A stretch of 64,000 nucleotides of DNA from contig NZ_CP023702.1 in assembly GCF_008704555.1 (NCBI RefSeq), positions 3,906,001-3,970,000 on the forward strand, written 5' to 3'. The notes under the pieces are model-generated. The model was given only the letters and a program-made list of their open reading frames with translations, did not search any database and was not told the origin of the DNA. How positions within the stretch are numbered: position 1 is the first letter of the stretch; every line of letters starts with the position of its first letter. The stretch comes from Streptomyces nitrosporeus (lineage in GTDB: Bacteria > Actinomycetota > Actinomycetes > Streptomycetales > Streptomycetaceae). Below are positions 52,297-59,330 of this stretch, piece by piece. Position numbers and translations under genes: made by a program.

Positions 52297-52700
52297 GTCA
52301 TGAACTCCATGGCCTTGCAGTCGTTTCGGTTCCCGGCGAGCGGCCGACAGACCACGACGGCCGGGCGGGTGTCGGCGTCGATGACGACCTGGTGGTTGGT
52401 GGAGTACTGGTAGTTCTTCGACCGCTCGGCAATGGTGTGGTCGCAGGTGGGGGCCCAGGGTGCCGTCCACGATGAGCACGGTCCCCTTGGCGAACCTCTT
52501 GCGGGGTTGAAGCGCGAGCATCGGCCCGGGGTGGTCGATGATGCGGTCCGCCGCCGACTTGGGCACCCCGAACAGCGGGGCGAGTTGTCGCATGGTGAGG
52601 TTCGTGCGTCAGTAGGCCGCGACCAGCAGAGCCCGGTACTCCAGCGGAAGGCTCCAAGGCCAGCTCTTGCGGGCGCCGACCCGGGCACGGCATGACCCTC
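52297..52700 (-). pseudogene. IS5-family transposase remnant
   Basis: Minus-strand frames give LPLEYRALLVAAY, a stop where a Trp is expected, and RTNLTMRQLAPLFGV. Then come TVLIVDGTLGP, a frameshift near 52450, and DHTIAERSKNYQYSTNHQVV followed by RPLAGNRNDCKAMEF. This is the N-terminal and first DDE part of an IS5-group transposase. The C-terminal part is missing: the frame ends at the CRISPR array B boundary. It is non-functional. Confidence 0.85.
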
Positions 52701-52729
52701 AGTTTCGTGGGACCACGGAACAGCGCTTA

Positions 52730-52818
52730 GGGCCTGCCGGGGAACAACATGCGGGCCGGCAACACGCTGACCTGCGAAACCAGGCCGCAAAACCCACAGG
52801 TTAATTTCCGGCAGACCC
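52730..52818. mobile_element. 89-bp MITE, copy 1
   Basis: Terminal inverted repeats GGGCCTGCCGG (52730-52740) and CCGGCAGACCC (52808-52818) match at 10 of 11 positions, with TTA flanking both ends as a likely 3-base target duplication of the IS5-type TNA kind. An inverted copy of the same 89 bases, with about 6 differences, lies at 54474-54562. No open frame is inside. Confidence 0.8.
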
Positions 52819-53253
52819 TTAGCGAGGTGCCGCGAGTGCGTCCTGGAGTACGTTCTCGAGCGTGACGCGTGCCAGCTCGTCTCTCAGGGTCTTCTCGATG
52901 CCGTCGTAGATGCCTTGCATCGCCGGCTGGATGCCGTGACCCACCACGCATCCCTGGTCCGGGGTGGTGCGGTGCATCGCGAACAGCGGGGCGGGTTCCA
53001 CTGCCTCGTACACATCGAGCAGGGTCATAGCCCCCAGCTCGCGCGCCAGTGACCAGCCCGCGCCCGCACCCCGCCGGGACTCCACGAGCCCGGCCCGGCG
53101 CAGCTCGCCGAGCAGCCGCCTGATCACCACGGGGTTGGTGTTCGCGCTGGTCGCGATCTGCTCGGAGGTGGCGACCTCATGGCCCTGGCGCTGGTAGAGG
53201 CCGATCCAGGCAAGCGCGTGGGCGGCGATGGTCAACCTGCTGTTGGCACTCAT
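52819..53253 (-). CDS. Rrf2 family transcriptional regulator
   Basis: This 144-residue regulator of the YwnA-type Rrf2 group has the winged helix TSEQIATSANTNPVVIRRLL followed by ELRRAGLVESRRGAGAGW. Only one Cys (DQGCVVGHG) is present, so it lacks the three-Cys iron-sulfur cluster of IscR/NsrR. AGGAGGGG lies before the ATG at 53253. The stop codon coincides with the TTA next to the MITE. A strong palindrome upstream points to autoregulation and control of the divergent SDR gene. Confidence 0.9.
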   Translation of the reverse strand: MSANSRLTIAAHALAWIGLYQRQGHEVATSEQIATSANTNPVVIRRLLGELRRAGLVESRRGAGAGWSLARELGAMTLLDVYEAVEPAPLFAMHRTTPDQGCVVGHGIQPAMQGIYDGIEKTLRDELARVTLENVLQDALAAPR

Positions 53254-53282
53254 GAACCCCTCCTTTCGGCCGCAACGCTTCA

Positions 53283-53334
53283 TGTTACGACAGTGTTGTC
53301 GTAACAGCGAAGGTTGCAACAATCTGTCGTAACA
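53283..53334. promoter_or_regulatory. Rrf2 operator region
   Basis: A perfect palindrome, TGTTACGACA (53283-53292) and TGTCGTAACA (53297-53306), is followed by another TGTCGTAACA at 53325-53334 with a weak left partner. It lies between the divergent Rrf2 and SDR genes in AT-rich DNA. Confidence 0.7.
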
Positions 53335-53381
53335 ATTAACGTTGCGACTGCCGGAAAGGGTCAATCAACGAGGTGAGAAGA

Positions 53382-54131
53382 ATGAGCAAGCTACTCGCGG
53401 GCAAGGTCGCCCTGGTCACCGGGGGGTCGCGCGGACTGGGAGCCGCGACCGTACGGCTGCTGGCCGAGCAGGGCGCCGACGTCGCCTTCACCTACGTCAG
53501 TTCCGGGAAGCAGGCGCAGGCTGTCGTCGACGAGGTGCGCGGCAAGGGGGCCAAGGCCGTCTCCTTCCAGTCCGACCAGGCGGACACGAGCCGGGCACCG
53601 GCGCTGATCGACGACGTGGTCACGCACTTCGGCGGCCTGGACATCCTCGTCAACAACGCGGCGGTCTCCGTGGCCGGCGCGGTGGACGACCCGGACGCCG
53701 ACACCGCCGCACTGGACCGGATGCACGCCACCAACTACCTCGGCGTGATCGCCGTCACCCGGGCCGCCTCTCGAGTGCTGCGCGAAGGCGGCCGCATCAT
53801 CACGGTGAGTTCCGGACTGGGCTCCCGGGTCGGCGCCCCCGGCCTTGCCGACTACGCGGCGACCAAGTCCGGGATCGAGAGGTACACCATGGGCGTCGCA
53901 CGCGACCTCGGGCCCCGGAATATCACGGCCAACGTCGTGGAGGCCGGACTGATGGAGGGCGGCATGCAGCCGCCGGACCCCGAGACCCTCAATGCCCTGG
54001 TCAGCTCGCTGTCCCTGCAACGCATGGGGCACCCCGACGAAATCGCCGCGGCGATCGCCTTCCTGGCGAGCCCCGCCGCGTCGTACGTCACGGGCGCGGT
54101 ACTGGACGCCCACGGTGGCTACAACGCCTGA
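53382..54131 (+). CDS. Short-chain dehydrogenase/reductase
   Basis: This 249-residue classical SDR has the cofactor motif VTGGSRGLGAATVRLLAEQG, NNAAVSV, the catalytic Ser in IITVSSGLGS and the YAATK Tyr/Lys pair (LADYAATKSGIERY), and ends in DAHGGYNA. It resembles 3-oxoacyl-ACP reductase-like enzymes; the real substrate is unknown. AGGTGAGAAG precedes the ATG. It is divergent from the Rrf2 gene and probably repressed by it. Confidence 0.93.
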   Translation: MSKLLAGKVALVTGGSRGLGAATVRLLAEQGADVAFTYVSSGKQAQAVVDEVRGKGAKAVSFQSDQADTSRAPALIDDVVTHFGGLDILVNNAAVSVAGAVDDPDADTAALDRMHATNYLGVIAVTRAASRVLREGGRIITVSSGLGSRVGAPGLADYAATKSGIERYTMGVARDLGPRNITANVVEAGLMEGGMQPPDPETLNALVSSLSLQRMGHPDEIAAAIAFLASPAASYVTGAVLDAHGGYNA

Positions 54132-54148
54132 ACCCGAACCCCTGCAGT

Positions 54149-54180
54149 GCGCCCCGAAGGACATCGCGTCTTCGGGGCGC
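54149..54180 (+). terminator. Terminator hairpin of the SDR gene
   Basis: Perfect 11-base arms GCGCCCCGAAG (54149-54159) and CTTCGGGGCGC (54170-54180) lie 18 bases after the SDR stop. Confidence 0.8.
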
Positions 54181-54229
54181 GCACGGCCGACGACCCGCGA
54201 CAAGGCGTACTGCTCGAAGGCTGTGCGCA

Positions 54230-54453
54230 TGAGATGCGACGCCGCCGCGTCCAGGCTCTGATCTCCCGCAAGGGCTCCCCGAACATCAAGGGCCTGGGCA
54301 AGCTCCGCTAGTCGTCGAGCAGCCCCTCGCCCTGCTCCACCAGCTCAAACGCCTCGCGGTCCGCTGAGAACAACGTATCGAACTCCACGACGCCTTCGTC
54401 TCGTTGGGTTGCAGCCTCATCTGCTCCACACGCCTCAAGAAGTCCCGGCCGTG
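54230..54453 (+). pseudogene. C-terminal remnant of an IS5-family transposase
   Basis: Plus-strand frames give LISRKGSPNIKGLGKLR, then in another frame VVEQPLALLHQLKRLAVR, an internal stop, and EQRIELHDAFVSLGCSLICS with KKSRP and a stop. This matches the conserved C-terminus of IS5-group transposases (VVER-x-FAWLHQFKRLRIR type). It is broken by a frameshift and a stop codon. The MITE copy 2 begins 21 bases later. Confidence 0.75.
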
Positions 54454-54473
54454 ATCGCGTTACGAGCCCCTGA

Positions 54474-54562
54474 GGGTCTGCCGGAAATTAACCTGTGGGT
54501 TTTGCAGCTTGGTTTCGCAGGTCAGCATGTCGCCGGACCGCATGTTGTTCCCCGGCAGACCC
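54474..54562. mobile_element. 89-bp MITE, copy 2 (inverted)
   Basis: Ends GGGTCTGCCGG (54474-54484) and CCGGCAGACCC (54552-54562) are perfect 11-base inverted repeats. The element is the reverse complement of copy 1 with about 93% identity. It is flanked by TGA and TAA. The two copies bracket the Rrf2/SDR module. From 54563 to 54704 no feature was recognised. Confidence 0.8.
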
Positions 54563-54704
54563 TAAGGAGAGCGGCTCCTGACGAACGATCTTCTTCGCGG
54601 ACTGCCGCCCACGACCAGACTGAGCCCCCCGAGTACGGGTCACACCAGCCCCTTGACCTGCGACTTCAAGTTGGCGGAGTCTCCGGGGAAATAGCACCTC
54701 CGTG

Positions 54705-54914
54705 CTGCTCCCCGCGCACACGGGGACGACCCTGGGTACGGTCGCGAGCTGGCCGGAGGTACGCCCTGCTCCCCGCGCGTGCGGGGATGACCCCGCCCTC
54801 TACGGGCAGTGCGACCTGACCCGCCCCTGCTCCCCGCCTGCGGGGATGCCCCCGCCGGCGTCGGCCACACCGCCGGAACCCTGGCCTGCTCCCCGCGCGT
54901 GCGGGGATAGCCCG
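54705..54914 (+). CRISPR. CRISPR array C, 4 degenerate repeats, no leader
   Basis: Repeats lie at 54705-54733, 54766-54794, 54827-54853 (two bases lost) and 54886-54914, with 32-base spacers. The core is mostly GCGCGTGCGGGG instead of GCGCACGCGGGG. Both end copies are decayed, and none of the 71-bp leader is present upstream. Confidence 0.9.
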
Positions 54915-54962
54915 AACCCGCAGCACTCCAAGCCTCCATGGACCGTCTGAGCGCTCAAGCCC

Positions 54963-55157
54963 TTACTGGTCGCCCTTCTGCCCTCGGCCGACTGACGGGC
55001 AGGGGCCGGAGGCCCAGTTGTTGCGTTGGTTGTCGGCGAGACGCTCCGCGCGGGTCTCTTGGAGCCAGATGAGGTTCGCCAACACGTCCTCCGGGTCCAG
55101 CGCGTTTCCTGGTTGCTGTACGGGTGTAGGAATGGGCTGCTGCTCAGATTCGGTCAT
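54963..55157 (-). CDS. 64-residue protein, third gene of peptide cassette 2
   Basis: It starts MTESEQQPIPTPVQQPGNAL and continues EDVLANLIWLQETRAERLAD, which is helical and soluble. Its ATG overlaps the previous stop (ATGA), so it is translated with the Cys-peptide genes. Family and function are not recognised. Confidence 0.65.
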   Translation of the reverse strand: MTESEQQPIPTPVQQPGNALDPEDVLANLIWLQETRAERLADNQRNNWASGPCPSVGRGQKGDQ

Positions 55158-55312
55158 GTGCAGGGCCTCTTCTCCGCTGCCTGGTAAACGGCTCGCAGGT
55201 CGGCGCCCTCGGCACAGTTCGTCCCGGTGGTTCTGCAAGTCGCACAGCCCTGGATGTGAACGATGTAAGCCCGGTACGCAGCCTCCAGGACAGGAGACGG
55301 CGGAGTGGTCAT
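55154..55312 (-). CDS. 52-residue Cys-containing peptide, cassette 2
   Basis: It contains YRAYIVHIQGCATCRTTGTN and CAEGADLRAVYQAAEKR, homologous to the plus-strand product at 49999-50160. Both neighbours are coupled by 4-base overlaps. The CxxC plus a later Cys suggests a small metal site. Unknown function. Confidence 0.75.
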   Translation of the reverse strand: MTTPPSPVLEAAYRAYIVHIQGCATCRTTGTNCAEGADLRAVYQAAEKRPCT

Positions 55313-55470
55313 GACGCCACTTCCACGAGGCAGAGAGGGCACCTGCACACCGGGTAGCAACTGGTCGTCTCCACTGTGTCCTGCGGGGCGACCTCGGTTT
55401 CCTCGCGCAACACCCGGAGGGTGCCGTCACGGCCTACCTTGTACACCTTCATCGTCATCGTCATGCTCAT
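55309..55470 (-). CDS. 53-residue peptide with C-terminal Cys cluster, cassette 2
   Basis: It begins MSMTMTMKVYKVGRDGTLRV and ends TSCYPVCRCPLCLVEVAS, homologous to the product at 49847-50002. Four Cys are packed in ten residues (CYPVCRCPLC). A strong terminator lies between it and the XRE gene upstream, so a separate promoter in 55471-55519 is likely. Confidence 0.75.
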   Translation of the reverse strand: MSMTMTMKVYKVGRDGTLRVLREETEVAPQDTVETTSCYPVCRCPLCLVEVAS

Positions 55471-55519
55471 CGTTCCTGGTCGTCGGACAGGTGTCCCCGA
55501 CCGTAGGAACGCAGACAAG

Positions 55520-55550
55520 GAACGAGGGGCAGGATTCCTGCCCCTCGTTC
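55520..55550 (-). terminator. Terminator between the XRE regulator and the peptide genes
   Basis: A perfect 15-base inverted repeat, GAACGAGGGGCAGGA at 55520-55534 and its complement at 55536-55550, has a one-base nominal loop and lies 11 bases after the XRE stop. Confidence 0.8.
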
Positions 55551-55560
55551 ACGTGCTCGA

Positions 55561-56811
55561 TTATGCGGCGAGCAGTCTGAGACGTTCAGCCAGTACCGCA
55601 GCCCGTTGCCGTCGTGCCGGGACCCTGGATTCCGTCTCCTCCAGCACGATTCGTCGCGCATACCCGTTGTACTTGATCGTTTCGGGGGCGGCTTTGTGAG
55701 CCTTCTCCAGGGTGGCGAGGGCGGTTTCGGCCTGGCCGTCGAGTTGGTAGGCGCGGGCCTCCTCGATGCGATGCCGGGCCAGTCGAGGACGAGACGGGAT
55801 CGCGGTCGAGTCCGCAGCCACGGCCTGCCGCACGGACTCGCCGCCGGCGCGCAGCTCAACCGCCACCGTCACCGCGTGTGCGCGCATGATTGCCCTGCTG
55901 AAGCTCGTCACTGGGTGGTAGTACCCCTCGTGCAGCTTCTTCGCGGTCTTCTCCGCTTTGTCCCACCATCCCCACGCGGCACCACTCTCGCCACGTCGGG
56001 CTGCTGTGTACGCTGCCTCGAACTGGAGCGCTCCGACGATCGCGGTAGTGCGGTCGTCGGCACCGGGGAGGTGCTGTTCCAGGTGGGCCAGCGCCCCCAC
56101 TGTCATGTTGTCCGCAGCATCGAAGTGCGCGGGGCCGCTGTCCCGATGCGCCTGAGCAGCCAGCCACGCGGCCACACCGATCGCGTGTGGGTCTTCGGAC
56201 TCCTGCGCGGCGACCATGCCCCGCTCGGCTACCCGCCACAGCAAGGCGCTGTCAGGCTGGTATGCGATGAAGAACTGTGAGAGCGAGTAGACCTCGGACA
56301 GGATTGCCTGTGCTGTCCGCCGGTCCGCCGCCGTGTCGGTCCGTCGTACGGCGAGTTGCGCATCTCGGATCAAGTCGGGGAGGAGCCCGCCGATGACCTC
56401 CCGGTGGTTTGCTGCCCGGTGCCGCGCCGCCCAGGCTGTCACCAGCCGGGCTCTGAGGTGTGCCACGGACGGACCCTCTCGGTCTCCGTCGAACACCAGT
56501 GAGTCAACCGCGTCTCGGACTGCCTGAAGTCGCGGGTGCCCCGGTCCGATGAACAGGTTCACAGGCGCAGACTGATCTCCCGTCAGGTCGGTCAGATCCC
56601 GCACCCGCAACAGTTCCGCGATCCGCAGTATGGTCGGGAGCTTCGGCATGCCGATCTCTCCTCTCTCCACCTGCTTCACCCACGAGGGCGACATGCCGAG
56701 CAGACCGGCGGCAACGGATCGGCTGAGACCTCGGCGGGTTCGGAGGATCTGCATGCGCTGCCCGAATCGAATCGGGTCGGTGTACGGGTCGGGGGTAGCG
56801 TCGTCCGGCAT
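55561..56811 (-). CDS. XRE-family regulator with TPR-like C-terminal domain
   Basis: The 416-residue protein has an N-terminal helix-turn-helix (FGQRMQILRTRRGLSRSVAA; MSPSWVKQVERGEIGMPKLP). About 300 helical residues follow, with TPR-like repeats (ALATLEKAHKAAPETIKYNG). This build is common in Streptomyces regulators that may sense a small ligand or peptide. The start at 56811 (MPDDATPDP) was preferred over an upstream codon at 56898. It lies upstream of the Cys-peptide cassette, as the DUF5753 regulator does in cassette 1. Confidence 0.88.
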   Translation of the reverse strand: MPDDATPDPYTDPIRFGQRMQILRTRRGLSRSVAAGLLGMSPSWVKQVERGEIGMPKLPTILRIAELLRVRDLTDLTGDQSAPVNLFIGPGHPRLQAVRDAVDSLVFDGDREGPSVAHLRARLVTAWAARHRAANHREVIGGLLPDLIRDAQLAVRRTDTAADRRTAQAILSEVYSLSQFFIAYQPDSALLWRVAERGMVAAQESEDPHAIGVAAWLAAQAHRDSGPAHFDAADNMTVGALAHLEQHLPGADDRTTAIVGALQFEAAYTAARRGESGAAWGWWDKAEKTAKKLHEGYYHPVTSFSRAIMRAHAVTVAVELRAGGESVRQAVAADSTAIPSRPRLARHRIEEARAYQLDGQAETALATLEKAHKAAPETIKYNGYARRIVLEETESRVPARRQRAAVLAERLRLLAA

Positions 56812-56943
56812 GGCCTTTCCCCTCTTCTGTTCAGTCCGTCCCTGCCAGGGTATGGGGCAAGGCCCTTCTTGACGGGGTGCGTTACTGATGCCGAACATGA
56901 CAGAGCGTTCCTCCGGCCGTTGTGATGAGAGTGGGTGGCAAGA

Positions 56944-57213
56944 CCGCTCCCCGCGCGTGCGGGGATGACCCCGGGTGCCGGTAGCAGATGACCTGGCCGA
57001 CCCCCTGCTCCCCGCGCGTGCGGGGATGACCCCCGCGTTAGTCGACTAGCGTGGAGCTGATTGCGCTGCTTCCCGCGCGTGCGTGGATGCTTCACACACC
57101 CCTTGCCATAATGAAGCGCGATGCTCTGCTCCCCGCGCACGCGGGGATGATTCCGCGCGGCACTGCGAGGAAATCATTCGCTCTTCGGTTCCCGCGCGTG
57201 CGGGGATGACCCC
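56944..57213 (+). CRISPR. CRISPR array D, 5 degenerate repeats, no leader
   Basis: Repeats lie near 56944-56972, 57005-57033, 57066-57094, 57126-57154 and 57185-57213. Spacers are 30 to 32 bases. Only the second is near-perfect; others carry changes such as GCGTGGATGCTTC and GGGGATGATTCC. The core is mostly the CGTG variant. No leader is seen. The adjacent stretch 57214-57330 holds no gene. Confidence 0.88.
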
Positions 57214-57330
57214 GAAGGCTTCCCACGGTGGAAGAGCAACGTCCTTCTGTATGCATGCGGAGACGAGTCGAGTTGCCGATGTCGGCGTATCGGATCGCCA
57301 TAGTAGTGATGATGAGCGGAAGCGGGTCTG

Positions 57331-57894
57331 ATGACGAGTGCTCCGGACTACAGTCAGGGCGTTGACGCTGAACGCGCCCTGAAATTCGCTGTGCAGCGTA
57401 TCCGCGGGGAGCGTGTGCAGATCATCGAGGGGATCATCGAGCCGGTGTCACCGACCTGGGACCACGAGCGCGTCGCCAGACTCGTACGGCGCCAGATCGA
57501 GAACCGGGTGGACGAACTCGGCTGTGTGGAGGGGTCGGGGAATCTGGACCTTCCGGGTTCCTCGAACTGGTACGTCCCTGACATCGCCGTGGTGCCGGAG
57601 GAACTGGCGAAGGGTGGCGGTGCTCTGCTGCCTGAGCAGACCCTGCTGATCGTGGAGGTCACCTCGGAGTCGAACGCGGAGACCGACAGGGTGGTGAAGC
57701 GACGCCGGTACGCGGAGTACGGGGCTCCGCTCTATCTGCTGGTGGACCGTATCGAGGGCAGCGTGACGCTCTTCTCGGAGCCGGGGGGACTCGGGTACTC
57801 CAAGGCGGACGGGCCGCATCCGTTCGGGGCCGTGCTGCGTCTGCCCGATCCGTTCGATGTGGCCATCGACACCGGCGGGCTCTCGGCCGTTTGA
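57331..57894 (+). CDS. Uma2 family (DUF820) endonuclease-like protein
   Basis: This 187-residue PD-(D/E)xK-fold protein has the pattern GERVQIIEGIIEPVSPTWDH, then YVPDIAVVPEEL (metal-binding Asp), LLIVEVTSESNAETDRVVKR (Glu, then later Lys) and YAEYGAPLYLLVDRIEG. Uma2 proteins are abundant in actinobacteria and cyanobacteria; nuclease activity is assumed from the fold. The gene sits between two degenerate CRISPR arrays (D and E). Confidence 0.9.
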   Translation: MTSAPDYSQGVDAERALKFAVQRIRGERVQIIEGIIEPVSPTWDHERVARLVRRQIENRVDELGCVEGSGNLDLPGSSNWYVPDIAVVPEELAKGGGALLPEQTLLIVEVTSESNAETDRVVKRRRYAEYGAPLYLLVDRIEGSVTLFSEPGGLGYSKADGPHPFGAVLRLPDPFDVAIDTGGLSAV

Positions 57895-57945
57895 GCCGGT
57901 GGCCGCCCGGCAGGCGGCCGGCGGCCGGGAAGAGGCCGTACCGGA

Positions 57946-58096
57946 CCGCTCCCCGCGTACGCGGGGATGACCCCGGGATCGAGTTCGGCCGGGACGGCGA
58001 CGACCCCTGCTCCCCGCGCACGCGGGGATGACCCCGCCGGCTCGACGCGCGCCCTCGCACGGCACCGCTGCTCCCCGCGCGTGAGGGGATGATCCC
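57946..58096 (+). CRISPR. CRISPR array E, 3 repeats, no leader
   Basis: Repeats lie at 57946-57974 (first base pair changed to CC), 58007-58035 (canonical) and 58068-58096 (GTGAGGGGATGATCCC, decayed), with 32-base spacers. It starts 51 bases after the Uma2 gene stop, with no leader. Confidence 0.9.
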
Positions 58097-58170
58097 GGCG
58101 GCCGGGTGCTCGTGAACCCGGCCCGCCCGAGCCGTCGCGTGGTGCGGACGCGACGCCCGGGGGAGGGGCT

Positions 58171-59178
58171 TCAGCGGTGCAGGATCGTCTCCCGGCCCAT
58201 GTGCGACAGCTTCTCCGGGTTGCGTACGGCGTAGAGGCCCGTGATGAGGCCGTCGTCCATGCGCAGCGCCACGACGGTGTCGAGCTCGCCGTCGAGGTGG
58301 ATGACCATGGCCGGGTGGCCGTTGACCTGCGCCGGTGCGAACGAGACCGCGCCCGGGACCTTGACCAGCCCGTTCGTCAGCAGGCGGGCCACCTTGTCGG
58401 CGCCCATGACGGGCCGCAGGACGGCCTTCTTGATTCCGCCGCCGTCGCCGAGCAGGACGACGTCCGGGGCCAGGATGTCGAGCAGGCCCTGTAGATCGCC
58501 GGTCTCGGTCGCCCGGCGGAAGGCGTCGAGCGCGGTCCGGGACTCCGACCGGGAGACGGTCTCGCGCGGGCGGCGGGCCGCGACGTGGGAGCGGGACCGG
58601 TGCGCGATCTGGCGTACCGCGGCCGGGCTCTTGTCGACGGCCTCGGCGATCTCGTCGTACCCGAGGTCGAACACCTCACGCAGGACGAACACCGCCCGTT
58701 CGGTCGGCGTGAGCGTCTCCAGGACCAGCAGCATCGCCATCGAGACGCTGTCGGCGAGTTCGACGTCGTCGGCCACGTCCGGGGCGGTCAGCAGCGGTTC
58801 GGGCAGCCAGGTACCGACGTAGGACTCCTTGCGGCGGCCGAGCGTACGCAGCCGGGTCAGCGCCTGGCGGGTGGTGACCCGGACCAGGTAGGCGCGCGGT
58901 TCGCGTACCGTCCCGTGGTCGACGCCCGCCCACTTCAGCCAGGTCTCCTGCAGGACGTCCTCGGCGTCGGCGGCCGAGCCGAGCATCTCGTAGGCGACGG
59001 TGAAGAGGAGGTTGCGGTGGGCGATGAACGCCTCGGTGGCGGGGTCCGTACCTCTCCCGGCTCCGGGGCGTCCACCGCTGTCCTCACCGGGGGCCCCGGC
59101 CGTGCCGCCCGCGTTCTCCGGGTTCACCGGGTGCTCGCTCTCCACCGAGTTCTCCTGTCCGTCAGCTCTCCGCACCAT
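58171..59178 (-). CDS. sigJ: ECF41-type sigma factor (SigJ-like) with SnoaL-like C-terminus
   Basis: The 335-residue sigma factor has a Gly/Glu/Pro-rich N-terminus (~45 residues), sigma-70 region 2 (FIAHRNLLFTVAYEMLGSAA; EDVLQETWLKW) and region 4 (LTPTERAVFVLREVFDLGYD; SPAAVRQIAHRSRSHV). A SnoaL-like extension follows. All three ECF41 hallmark motifs are seen: WLPEP in the linker, DGGG near residue 250 and NPEKL near the end. In this group the C-terminal extension modulates activity in place of an anti-sigma factor. The start at 59178 was chosen because the mapped-looking promoter lies at 59196-59222. Confidence 0.93.
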   Translation of the reverse strand: MVRRADGQENSVESEHPVNPENAGGTAGAPGEDSGGRPGAGRGTDPATEAFIAHRNLLFTVAYEMLGSAADAEDVLQETWLKWAGVDHGTVREPRAYLVRVTTRQALTRLRTLGRRKESYVGTWLPEPLLTAPDVADDVELADSVSMAMLLVLETLTPTERAVFVLREVFDLGYDEIAEAVDKSPAAVRQIAHRSRSHVAARRPRETVSRSESRTALDAFRRATETGDLQGLLDILAPDVVLLGDGGGIKKAVLRPVMGADKVARLLTNGLVKVPGAVSFAPAQVNGHPAMVIHLDGELDTVVALRMDDGLITGLYAVRNPEKLSHMGRETILHR

Positions 59179-59195
59179 GTCCGTCACGCGCACAG

Positions 59196-59222
59196 GACGC
59201 CGGCCGCCCCGGTTCTGTGACA
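59196..59222 (-). promoter_or_regulatory. ECF41 promoter of the sigma factor gene
   Basis: On the minus strand TGTCACA (59222-59216), 16 bases, then CGTC (59199-59196) match the ECF41 promoter pattern. The start codon lies 18 bases past CGTC, giving a short leader and predicting autoregulation. Confidence 0.75.
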
Positions 59223-59257
59223 GCCCGGGTCGATGGTCTACGTCACACGGGCCGGTC

Positions 59258-59284
59258 TGTCACAGGCGGTGGCCCGGCGGCGTC
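59258..59284 (+). promoter_or_regulatory. ECF41 promoter of the carboxymuconolactone decarboxylase-family gene
   Basis: TGTCACA (59258-59264), 16 bases, then CGTC (59281-59284) match the same pattern and spacing as the divergent sigma gene promoter, 47 bases before the start codon at 59331. Confidence 0.8.
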
Positions 59285-59330
59285 TCGTGTTCGTCAGTAC
59301 GACGGCGACACCACGAGTGAGGACGACATC

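Noticed and set aside
54563-54704. Possible further transposase fragment between MITE copy 2 and array C
   Set aside because: Minus-strand frames read NLKSQVKGLV and nearby pieces but no firm family match could be made, so no feature is claimed.
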